Below are positions 26,509 to 34,734 of a DNA stretch of 64,000 nucleotides, piece by piece. Numbering within the stretch: position 1 is the first letter of the stretch; every line of letters starts with the position of its first letter. Position numbers and translations under genes: made by a program. Source of the DNA: an uncultured Alteromonadaceae bacterium (GTDB taxonomy: Bacteria; Pseudomonadota; Gammaproteobacteria; Enterobacterales; Alteromonadaceae); the NCBI GenBank assembly GCA_947501935.1, contig CANMXU010000017.1:1-64000 (forward strand). The letters run 5' to 3'. The notes beneath the pieces were generated by a model. The model was not told the origin of the DNA. It searched no databases and saw only the letters and a program-made list of their open reading frames with translations.

Positions 26509-29500
26509 ATGCTTTTTAACGGTTCATTAAAAACAAACAATCCCCTACGTCAGGCCATTCGTGACAATTACCGAACTGATGAAAATAATGTCTTAAATGA
26601 ACTGTTACCTATAGCAGAAATAAGCGTTGGTGCTAAATCAAGAGCATGGGAGTTTGCCCGTCAATTAGTGGTAAATATTCGTCAAGACCAAACCGGCAGA
26701 GGCGGCGTTGATGCGCTATTGAATGAGTTCTCCTTATCAAGCGAAGAAGGCGTGGTATTAATGTGTCTAGCCGAAGCTTTACTGCGAGTGCCTGATAAAA
26801 GTACCGCCGACAGTTTGATTAGAGACAAATTAGCGAGCGGTGATTGGGGCGCGCATATTGGTAATAGTGATTCAATTTTTGTTAATGCCTCTTCATGGGG
26901 GTTATTACTCACCGGCAAGCTGGTTAATTATTCTGATCAGAAAAAGCAGCAACAATTTGGTTTATTGAAAAAAACCGTCGGCCGTTTAGGTGAACCAGTT
27001 ATTCGCCAAGCCGTGCGTTATGCGATGAAAATTATGGGTACCCAATTTGTAATGGGACATAACATCGACAGCGCCATTAAGCGCGCACAAACCACAGAAG
27101 CCAAAGGTTATACCTATTCTTACGATATGCTTGGTGAAGGTGCCCGCACCATGGCTGATGCTGACCGCTACTTTGATAGTTACTTAACTGCAATTAAAGC
27201 CATCGGCTTAGCGGCAAAAAACAAAGGTCCGCAAAAAAGCCCTGGCATTTCTATTAAGCTTTCCGCTATTCACCCAAGGTATGAATTTTCTCACCGCGAA
27301 CGGGTAATGGAGGAACTAATTCCACGTTTAAAAAAATTAGCCTATGCCGCCAAAGCTTATGATATTGGTTTTACCATTGACGCTGAAGAAGCTAATCGTT
27401 TAGAGCTGTCATTAGATATTATTGAAGCCGTGTTTACTGATGATGACCTTAATGGCTGGCATGGTTTTGGTATTGCTATTCAAGCTTATCAAAAAAGAGC
27501 GCTACAAGTTATCGAATGGGTGCGTGACCTTACGGTAAAAACGAATCGTAAAATGATGGTACGTTTAGTTAAAGGTGCCTATTGGGACAGTGAAATTAAA
27601 GAAAGCCAAGTAGAAGGCTTTCCCGACTTTCCAGTATTTACTCGCAAGCCGTCAACCGATGTTTCATACCAAGCCTGTGCCAAACGCTTACTTGATTACC
27701 GCGACAGTATTTATCCTCAATTTGCCACCCATAATGCTTATACTGTAGCCACGATTATTGAAATGGCCGACAGCCCTACTGGCTTCGAATTTCAACGTTT
27801 ACACGGTATGGGCGAGTCTTTGTATGACCAAGTTGTCACCAGCAAACATATCCCATGCCGAGTTTATGCTCCTGTTGGTAAACATTCAGATTTACTCGCC
27901 TATCTAGTGCGTAGATTACTTGAAAATGGTGCCAACTCGTCGTTTGTTAATAATATTGTTGATGAAAACATTCCGGTAGAATCACTGCTTAGCGATCCGG
28001 TAGAAACCGTGCAAGCGTGGCAAAACAAAGTCAATCAGCAAATTCCTCAAGCGATAAATTTATACGGCAGCGAACGTAATAATTCTAAGGGCGTTGATTT
28101 AACTGATATTGATGAACTCAGCAAAATTCGCGACAACCTTGATCATTGGCTTTCTGCTAGGTTAATAGCCACATCAACTACACCCGAAGTTTCAGCGGCA
28201 CAGCCGGTAACTAATCCGGCCAATTTAAATGAAATAATTGGTTATATTGATCATCATGACCAGCTGCAAATGACCGAGCTAGTTGATAATGCCAACAAGG
28301 CTTTTAGCACATGGTCAACTACGCCAACAGCAGAGCGGGCCGAATTATTATTAAAAATTTCTGATAGTTTAGAAGATAACCGCGATGAACTGATTGCCTT
28401 ATGTATTAAAGAAGCGGGTAAATCAATTGCCGATGCGGTTGCTGAAATTAGAGAGGCCGTCGATTTTTGTCGGTATTACGCAGCTCAAGCACAGCAGTTA
28501 ATGAGCGATGAAACTTTAGCTGCCCGCGGCGTAGTATTATGTATTAGCCCATGGAATTTTCCATTAGCGATTTTCTTAGGACAAGTTTCAGCGGCCATAG
28601 TTACCGGTAATACCGTTCTTGCCAAGCCAGCCGAACAAACCAGTTTAATTGCCCTGCGCACTATTGAATTAATGCATCAGGTTGGTTTACCTGAAGGTGT
28701 GGTGAACGCGGTTATCGCTAAAGGTAGCTTAGTGGGGCAAACCATAGTGCCAGATGAGCGTATTCAAGCGGTTATGTTTACCGGTTCAACCGAAACCGGC
28801 AGCTGGATTGCACAAAAATTAGCGCAGCGCAGCGGTGATCCCGTGCCATTAATTGCCGAAACTGGTGGACAAAATTGCATGATAGTTGACTCAACCGCAC
28901 TGCCCGAGCAAGTGGTTGACGATGTTATCGCTTCAGGTTTTCAAAGTGCTGGTCAGCGCTGCTCTGCACTTAGAGTATTATTTTTACAAGAAGACGTTGC
29001 CGAAAAAATTATTACCATGATCACTGGTGCGATGAAAGAGCTACATGTAGGCGATCCAGCTTGGCTAACGTCAGACGTAGGCCCAGTTATTGATGAAAAA
29101 GCATTAACAGCCTTAACCGACCACGTTGACTATTTAAGTGATAAAGCCAAGCTACATTATACTTGTGCAAGCGCGCAGCTCAGTAGTACTAATAGCGAAA
29201 ACCACCACTACTTTTTTGCACCACGTTTGTATGAAATTGATAATCTATCGGTATTAAAAAAAGAAGTTTTTGGTCCAGTTGTGCACATAGTCCGTTATAA
29301 AGCGAATCAGTTAGAACAAGTGATTGAGCAAATTAATGGCACCGGCTTTGGTTTAACCATGGGTATTCACACCCGCATTGAAGAAAAAAGTCATTACTTA
29401 GCCACGCGTTCCCGCGCCGGCAATGTTTACATTAACCGAAATATGATTGGCGCAGTAGTCGGTGTTCAGCCTTTTGGTGGCCGTGGTTTATCAGGCACCG

Positions 29501-30360
29501 GCCCGAAAGCTGGCGGACCGCATTATTTAACCAGTTTAGTAAAAGAAAAATTAAATAAACAAAGCGCCATAGCTGAAGAGCAACAATTTACGGCCCAAGA
29601 AAAATCAGCTTTCTTAGCGGAAATAAAACAAGCAACAACTCCTTCGAAAGTAAACAAGGTCAATATTGAAAGCATGGCCACTCTGGCCAAAAACAGTGAA
29701 GTATTATGGGCTATGGTACCGCTTAATAATAAGCTGTCGTTACTGCGTCAGCTCTTAGCGCAGCTTTCTTCAAGTAAAGTAGTACTAACCCAAGAAGCGC
29801 AACTGCCCGAAGTATTAGCACAAATTCGTCAACAATTATTATTTATTGAAAAGCAATTAATACAGCCTAAAACACTGCCGGGACCAACGGGGGAGTCGAA
29901 TAAACTCTACTTAGAATCACGAGGCACTTTAGCGTGTATACGCTGCGCGAAAACTGATTTTAGTTTTTGGTTAAACTCTGTTTTTTCTGCGCTAGCAACA
30001 GGGAATTGCTTGCTCGCTGTAGTTGACGATAAGTTTTTCAATGAAACCAAAGCAATTAAAAAACTATTAAATAAGCTAGGTTTACCCGATGGCGTAATGC
30101 AAGTAGCTCGCTTAGCTGATTTTGAAAAGGTATTAAGCTTGCCAATGTTATCTGGCGCAGTAGTTAATCACCTAAGTCCATTAAAAGGGCTGGTTGGAGA
30201 ATTATTGGCAGGCAGAACTGGCGCAATTTTACCATTGATCACTTCAGCAAAACCACAAAGTTTATTTGAACGCTTAGTAACAGAGAAAACCATTACCATA
30301 GATACCACAGCCGCTGGCGGTAATGCTTCACTAATGACGATGGACTCAAACGCCAGCTAA
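26509..30360 (+). CDS. putA: Bifunctional proline dehydrogenase / P5C dehydrogenase PutA
   Basis: A 1283-residue PutA that oxidises proline to glutamate. The proline dehydrogenase barrel has ISIKLSAIHPRYE near residue 247 and the FAD/proline site RVYAPVGKHSDLLAYLVRR near 450. The aldehyde dehydrogenase domain has E784 (AETGGQN) and the catalytic C818 (SAGQRCSAL). A C-terminal ALDH-like domain extends from about 1030 to the end. The N-terminal ribbon-helix-helix of E. coli PutA is missing, so it should not repress itself. The frame opens at 26350, but ATG 26509 has AGG 7 bases upstream and matches family starts. Ends at a hairpin with a heptamer array. Confidence 0.95.
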   Translation: MLFNGSLKTNNPLRQAIRDNYRTDENNVLNELLPIAEISVGAKSRAWEFARQLVVNIRQDQTGRGGVDALLNEFSLSSEEGVVLMCLAEALLRVPDKSTADSLIRDKLASGDWGAHIGNSDSIFVNASSWGLLLTGKLVNYSDQKKQQQFGLLKKTVGRLGEPVIRQAVRYAMKIMGTQFVMGHNIDSAIKRAQTTEAKGYTYSYDMLGEGARTMADADRYFDSYLTAIKAIGLAAKNKGPQKSPGISIKLSAIHPRYEFSHRERVMEELIPRLKKLAYAAKAYDIGFTIDAEEANRLELSLDIIEAVFTDDDLNGWHGFGIAIQAYQKRALQVIEWVRDLTVKTNRKMMVRLVKGAYWDSEIKESQVEGFPDFPVFTRKPSTDVSYQACAKRLLDYRDSIYPQFATHNAYTVATIIEMADSPTGFEFQRLHGMGESLYDQVVTSKHIPCRVYAPVGKHSDLLAYLVRRLLENGANSSFVNNIVDENIPVESLLSDPVETVQAWQNKVNQQIPQAINLYGSERNNSKGVDLTDIDELSKIRDNLDHWLSARLIATSTTPEVSAAQPVTNPANLNEIIGYIDHHDQLQMTELVDNANKAFSTWSTTPTAERAELLLKISDSLEDNRDELIALCIKEAGKSIADAVAEIREAVDFCRYYAAQAQQLMSDETLAARGVVLCISPWNFPLAIFLGQVSAAIVTGNTVLAKPAEQTSLIALRTIELMHQVGLPEGVVNAVIAKGSLVGQTIVPDERIQAVMFTGSTETGSWIAQKLAQRSGDPVPLIAETGGQNCMIVDSTALPEQVVDDVIASGFQSAGQRCSALRVLFLQEDVAEKIITMITGAMKELHVGDPAWLTSDVGPVIDEKALTALTDHVDYLSDKAKLHYTCASAQLSSTNSENHHYFFAPRLYEIDNLSVLKKEVFGPVVHIVRYKANQLEQVIEQINGTGFGLTMGIHTRIEEKSHYLATRSRAGNVYINRNMIGAVVGVQPFGGRGLSGTGPKAGGPHYLTSLVKEKLNKQSAIAEEQQFTAQEKSAFLAEIKQATTPSKVNKVNIESMATLAKNSEVLWAMVPLNNKLSLLRQLLAQLSSSKVVLTQEAQLPEVLAQIRQQLLFIEKQLIQPKTLPGPTGESNKLYLESRGTLACIRCAKTDFSFWLNSVFSALATGNCLLAVVDDKFFNETKAIKKLLNKLGLPDGVMQVARLADFEKVLSLPMLSGAVVNHLSPLKGLVGELLAGRTGAILPLITSAKPQSLFERLVTEKTITIDTTAAGGNASLMTMDSNAS

Positions 30361-30383
30361 CGCGTTTAGGCCATGCTAAAACG

Positions 30384-30414
30384 AAAAAAGCTAGCGCATT
30401 AACGCTAGCTTTTT
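30384..30414. terminator. Bidirectional terminator between putA and the EAL gene
   Basis: AAAAAAGCTAGCG pairs with CGCTAGCTTTTT across a 6-base loop, 23 bases after the putA stop. Confidence 0.85.
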
Positions 30415-30490
30415 ACTTATCTCTTCAAACTTTTTACTTCAAGCTTTTCACTTTAAGCTTTTTACTTATCTCTTCAAGCTTTTTACTTTA
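30407..30490. repeat. Degenerate heptamer array, 12 units
   Basis: Twelve consecutive 7-base units in one register, with variants AGCTTTT (four), AACTTTT, TACTTAT (two), TACTTCA, TACTTTA, CACTTTA and CTCTTCA (two). The block AGCTTTT-TACTTAT-CTCTTCA occurs twice. The first unit is part of the hairpin arm, and the last overlaps the stop codon of the GGDEF/EAL gene. Confidence 0.8.
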
Positions 30491-33058
30491 AGCTAATAAT
30501 AAATAGTTATCAGTCGCCTCAGGGGGCATCGGCTTGGCAAAGTAATAACCCTGCCCATATAAACAATCCATGCGCTTTAAAAACTGCGCATCTTCAATAT
30601 TTTCAATGCCCTCACCCACAGTTGCCATTTGTAAATTAGTGGCTAAATCAACAATGGTTTTAATAATAGCGCGATGGCTATGATCTTGATTTATATTGTT
30701 AATAAATGAGCGGTCAATCTTTAACACATCAATCGGGAAGCGGTGCAAATAACTTAAGCTCGAATAACCGGTACCAAAGTCATCTAATAACAGTTTTACT
30801 CCCAACTGCTTTAACGCTTTCATATTAGCTAAAACCATTTCGCTGTTTTCTAATAAAGCCCGTTCGGTTAATTCAATTCGTATTTGAGTGGCTGAAATAC
30901 CCACTTTATCAATAATACGTTTAATATCATCGCTAAGTGTTGGGCTAAAAAAGTGATTACAAAATAAATTACAACTAACATAAAGGTCATCACGGTTAAG
31001 CGTTTCTTGCCAGTGTTTCAACTGCAAACATGACTTCTCAAATATTTGCATATCAATGGCCATCACCAAGCCTGTTTCTTCAGCAAGAGGAATAAAGTCA
31101 TTTGGAAAAACAAAGCCGCGTTTACTACTTTCCCAACGAGCCAATGCTTCAAAACCAACAGTTTTATTATTGGTTAAGTTAATAATCGGCTGAAAATAAG
31201 GAGTAAATTCTTCAAGAATTAAAGCTTCGCGCAAATCAGTTTCCAGCATTAAGGCATTTTGCACTTTTTTATGCATGCTGGAGTCGAATACTTCATATCG
31301 ACCTTTGCCTTTATCTTTAGCGTGATACATAGCGGTATCAGCATCTCGTAGCATAATATCAGCTGAATTGTATCTGTCATCGCCAAATAATAAACCGATA
31401 CTAGTACCAATAAATATCGACTGCTTTTCTACTGAAAATGGGGTTTTTAACAAATCGGTAATACGCTGAGCCACTTCAAAAGCTTCTTGTGCAGATTCTA
31501 AGTCTTCAATCAAGATAACAAATTCATCACCACCAAGGCGGGCCACTGTGTCTTTATCTCGAACAATACTTTTCAATTCTCTGGCGACAATACGCAGTAA
31601 TTGATCGCCGGCATGATGGCCTAAACTATCATTAACCACTTTAAAACGATCTAAATCGAGAAATAAAATTGCAAATTTAAACTCTGGCTTTCTTCTTCGA
31701 CAAGCAATGGCATGGTTAAGTAAGTCAAGAAAAATAGAACGATTAGGTAACCCCGTTAAACTGTCGTGCGAAGCGGCATGTTTTAACCGTTGCTCCGCCT
31801 GTTTTCTTTGCTTAATTTCATCTTCAAGCGCGGCAGTTCTTAATTTGACTTGTTGCTCTAATAAATCATGTGAGCGACGTTCAACGTCTAATGCTTCTCG
31901 GCGCTGAATGGCAATGGCAACATGGTGAGCAACAAAGTTGAGTAACTCTCCGTCTTGCTCGGTATAAATAACGTCTTTACGGTAGCTTTGTATAACCATA
32001 GCGCCAATAATTTCGCCCCCTTGCCTAAGAGGCACGCCTAACCAAGAGTTAGTTTCTGGCTGTGGTCGATTGGCTTCTCCGCTGTGATACAGCTCAAGCA
32101 TTTCAGGGTAACTGAATAAAAGAATTTTACCGCGTCGAATAACTAAGTCGGTAAAACTATTGGAAAATTTTCGCGGGTGATATTCAACGGGGTGAGCACT
32201 GTTGTTTTGATCAATATAATAAACAAACGATAAACCACCGTTTTCAGTATTATATTTGGCAATATAAAAGTTGGCGGCATTTATTAATTGACCAACAATA
32301 TTATGCACTTGCGCATAAAACTCATCAATATTAATGGTAACATTATTGGTTAGCTCAGAAATGCGATACAAAGACTCTTGCAATAATTCCGACTTTTCAC
32401 GGTCACGAATTTGCTGCATTAATTCACGCGTTCTAGCATCAACCGCTTTTTGCAAACGCTCTCGGTCTTGCAAACGCACCATAGCAGTAACAATATGCTG
32501 AGCGGTATAAGTGAGTAATTCTAGGTCTTGTTCTTGATAGCGGTTGCTTTCGTCGTAACTTTGCACTGCCATTACACCAATAACAAAACCGTCATTCATT
32601 AACGGCACACCGAGCCAGTCGGTACCATTACTACCTATGCCTGAAATTAAATCTTGGTCAGATAATTGTTTAATTAACGCAGGAGTCGCCAACAATGGCT
32701 GTGCTGATTCAATAATGAGATGGGTTAGTGAGCCAGCAAAGTCTTGATAGGAGAAAACACCTTCAGGTTTAGTATCTTTTTCATCAACATGATAAACAAA
32801 CTCTAAGGTAGATAGCGTTTGTTCATACATGACGATATAAAAATTTTCAGCGACGGTTAATGAGGCAATAACATGATGTACTTGCTCAAAAAAGGAATGT
32901 AAGTCTGCACAGCTATTGGATAGCTGATTTAGCTTAAATAATGCGGTGTAACGGTCTTGTAGTGCTTGATATTTATCATGCAAAGACACAGAAGAAACAG
33001 CTTCGATAACTTCTTCATGCTTATTGTTACTATTTATATATGTTACGGGTGACTTCAT
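30488..33058 (-). CDS. GAF-GAF-GGDEF-EAL c-di-GMP signalling protein
   Basis: An 856-residue soluble protein: two GAF sensor domains (about residues 40-195 and 225-395), a coiled-coil linker, a diguanylate cyclase domain with intact GGDEF at 509-513, and a phosphodiesterase domain with an intact EAL core (E637 in GFEALARW). Both enzyme signatures look complete, so either or both activities are possible. The two GAF domains resemble each other (NSWLGVPL and TDWLGVPL), pointing to an internal duplication. Start is ATG 33058; an upstream TTG at 33073 is possible. It may control motility or biofilm; no partner is nearby. Confidence 0.9.
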   Translation of the reverse strand: MKSPVTYINSNNKHEEVIEAVSSVSLHDKYQALQDRYTALFKLNQLSNSCADLHSFFEQVHHVIASLTVAENFYIVMYEQTLSTLEFVYHVDEKDTKPEGVFSYQDFAGSLTHLIIESAQPLLATPALIKQLSDQDLISGIGSNGTDWLGVPLMNDGFVIGVMAVQSYDESNRYQEQDLELLTYTAQHIVTAMVRLQDRERLQKAVDARTRELMQQIRDREKSELLQESLYRISELTNNVTINIDEFYAQVHNIVGQLINAANFYIAKYNTENGGLSFVYYIDQNNSAHPVEYHPRKFSNSFTDLVIRRGKILLFSYPEMLELYHSGEANRPQPETNSWLGVPLRQGGEIIGAMVIQSYRKDVIYTEQDGELLNFVAHHVAIAIQRREALDVERRSHDLLEQQVKLRTAALEDEIKQRKQAEQRLKHAASHDSLTGLPNRSIFLDLLNHAIACRRRKPEFKFAILFLDLDRFKVVNDSLGHHAGDQLLRIVARELKSIVRDKDTVARLGGDEFVILIEDLESAQEAFEVAQRITDLLKTPFSVEKQSIFIGTSIGLLFGDDRYNSADIMLRDADTAMYHAKDKGKGRYEVFDSSMHKKVQNALMLETDLREALILEEFTPYFQPIINLTNNKTVGFEALARWESSKRGFVFPNDFIPLAEETGLVMAIDMQIFEKSCLQLKHWQETLNRDDLYVSCNLFCNHFFSPTLSDDIKRIIDKVGISATQIRIELTERALLENSEMVLANMKALKQLGVKLLLDDFGTGYSSLSYLHRFPIDVLKIDRSFINNINQDHSHRAIIKTIVDLATNLQMATVGEGIENIEDAQFLKRMDCLYGQGYYFAKPMPPEATDNYLLLA

Positions 33059-33214
33059 AGCTAGCGATAACAAATATTTTGCTTATTCATCCCCTAAACA
33101 GCAATACATTTATCTTGAAAAATCTCCAGAAAACCATCATGAACCTTCAACTATAAAGGATACTGTTCACTTTTAGAACAGTTATCATGCGTTTTCAGTG
33201 CGATTTTTTACAGA

Positions 33215-33520
33215 CTATTTACTTTCTAGTTTTTCTTGCCGAGCTTTTTTAGCTTCAACTATTTGTTTTTTATTACCACAAACAGCATCTTGCTTAGCAT
33301 CACGGTAATAACGAATTTCAACACAATCTTGTTGATAACGACGTTCTAATTCACTGCGAATAACAACATTGCCTTTAGATTGGCTAATTTGTCTTTGTAA
33401 AACTTTACATTGCTGTACTTGTTCTGCGGCAACGGTGACATTTTCACATGGAGATTCTTGTAAAACACAGCCGGTTAACATGAAAGTGGCTAGTATTGAT
33501 GAGAGTAAAAGAGATTTCAT
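33215..33520 (-). CDS. Small lipoprotein
   Basis: A 101-residue protein with a signal peptide and lipobox (ATFMLTGC, Cys at residue 18), then a charged helical segment with four further cysteines (SPCENV, QQCKVL, QDCVEI, AVCGNK). It is probably tethered to the inner face of the outer membrane and disulfide-linked. I do not recognise a named family. It stands alone between two minus/plus genes. Confidence 0.65.
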   Translation of the reverse strand: MKSLLLSSILATFMLTGCVLQESPCENVTVAAEQVQQCKVLQRQISQSKGNVVIRSELERRYQQDCVEIRYYRDAKQDAVCGNKKQIVEAKKARQEKLESK

Positions 33521-33742
33521 ATTTTCACTTATTAAATTGTTATTGTGTCCTTATGTAATTAAGTATAACTATCTATTGCTTGAGGGGATAGTGTTTGATC
33601 ATACCCATAGTTGATTTCTTACGCTTTTATAACAACCTCTACTTTTGCTGGAATACAACTTTGCGACTAAGATTAAAGCCAAACAAGCGAGTATTTAAGT
33701 CTCTAGACTGTAAAAAGAGCATTTAAAACAAGAAGGCTAACC

Positions 33743-34582
33743 ATGAAAGTTCAAGTCGTTGACTACCAGGCTAAAGACGCCGCCAAACACTTTGTAGAAA
33801 GTTTAAAAAGCTCAGGCTTTGGCGTATTAATTAACCACCCGATAGAGCAAGCCTTAGTTGAGTCCATTTATAAAAACTGGCAAGTATTTTTTCTTAGCCA
33901 AGAAAAAGACCAATACGCTTTTGACCCGATAAAACAAGATGGATATTTTTCTTGTCAAATTTCAGAAACCGCTAAAGGCCATCGTCATAAAGATCTTAAA
34001 GAGTACTACCATGTTTACCCTTGGGGGAAAATTCCTGAACAGTTAAAAGATGAAATACTGCTTTATTACCAACTAGCGTCAAATTTAGCCCAAGAGCTAT
34101 TGTCTTGGGTTGAAGAATATAGCCCAGCAGAGGTTGCTCAACATTACTCAGAGCCTTTAGCTAACATGATCAAAAATACGCCCAATACATTATTAAGAAT
34201 ATTGCATTACCCGCCGCTAACTGGCGATGAAGAAGTCGGTGCTATTCGCGCAGCAGCACATGAAGATATTAATTTACTGACCATTTTACCCGCAGCCAAT
34301 GAACCGGGCTTGCAAGTGCAAAAACCTGATGGCAGCTGGTTAGATGTTCCAGCTGACTTTGGTCATTTGATCATCAATATTGGTGATATGTTACAAGAAG
34401 CCTCTGGCGGGTATTTTCCGTCAACATCACATCGGGTAATTAACCCGAGTGGTAAAAGCTCAGCAAAATCGCGTATTTCATTACCGCTATTTTTACACCC
34501 TAGAAGTGAAGTGGTCTTGTCAAAAAGGCATACCCAAGCCAGTTATTTACTAGAACGACTAAAAGAACTTGGCGTTAAATAA
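33743..34582 (+). CDS. 2-oxoglutarate/Fe(II) oxygenase, isopenicillin N synthase-like
   Basis: A 279-residue 2OG-Fe(II) dioxygenase. It has an N-terminal DIOX_N-like part (SGFGVLINHPIEQ) and a C-terminal double-stranded beta-helix core. The iron ligands H-x-D are in AAHEDINLLTIL, the second His in STSHRVINP, and the 2OG-binding Arg-x-Ser in SRISLPLF. Relatives include isopenicillin N synthase-like oxygenases and ethylene-forming enzyme. AAGG precedes ATG 33743. No biosynthetic cluster is attached, so the substrate cannot be guessed. It ends at a hairpin with a heptamer array. Confidence 0.88.
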   Translation: MKVQVVDYQAKDAAKHFVESLKSSGFGVLINHPIEQALVESIYKNWQVFFLSQEKDQYAFDPIKQDGYFSCQISETAKGHRHKDLKEYYHVYPWGKIPEQLKDEILLYYQLASNLAQELLSWVEEYSPAEVAQHYSEPLANMIKNTPNTLLRILHYPPLTGDEEVGAIRAAAHEDINLLTILPAANEPGLQVQKPDGSWLDVPADFGHLIINIGDMLQEASGGYFPSTSHRVINPSGKSSAKSRISLPLFLHPRSEVVLSKRHTQASYLLERLKELGVK

Positions 34583-34632
34583 GTGGTAAATGCAAGAATT
34601 TAAATAACAACAATAAAGGCTCATAAAAACAA

Positions 34633-34660
34633 AAAAAGCCATCAACTTAAAATGGCTTTT
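34633..34660. terminator. Terminator between convergent oxygenase and RND genes
   Basis: AAAAGCCAT pairs with ATGGCTTTT. The right arm is itself the first GGCTTTT unit of the array that follows. Confidence 0.8.
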
Positions 34661-34730
34661 GGCTTTTGGCTTTTGGCTTTTGGCTTTTGGCTTTTGGCTT
34701 TTGGCTTTTGGCTTTTGGCTTTTGGCTTTT
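34654..34730. repeat. GGCTTTT heptamer array, 11 perfect copies
   Basis: Eleven identical GGCTTTT units without a single change. The first is in the 3' arm of the terminator stem; the last ends 4 bases before the RND gene stop. The perfection suggests recent slippage. Confidence 0.95.
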
Positions 34731-34734
34731 AAGG

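Noticed and set aside
30361..30383. CRISPR-like appearance of the heptamer arrays
   Set aside because: Units are 7 bases without spacers and follow a terminator; no cas genes are present.
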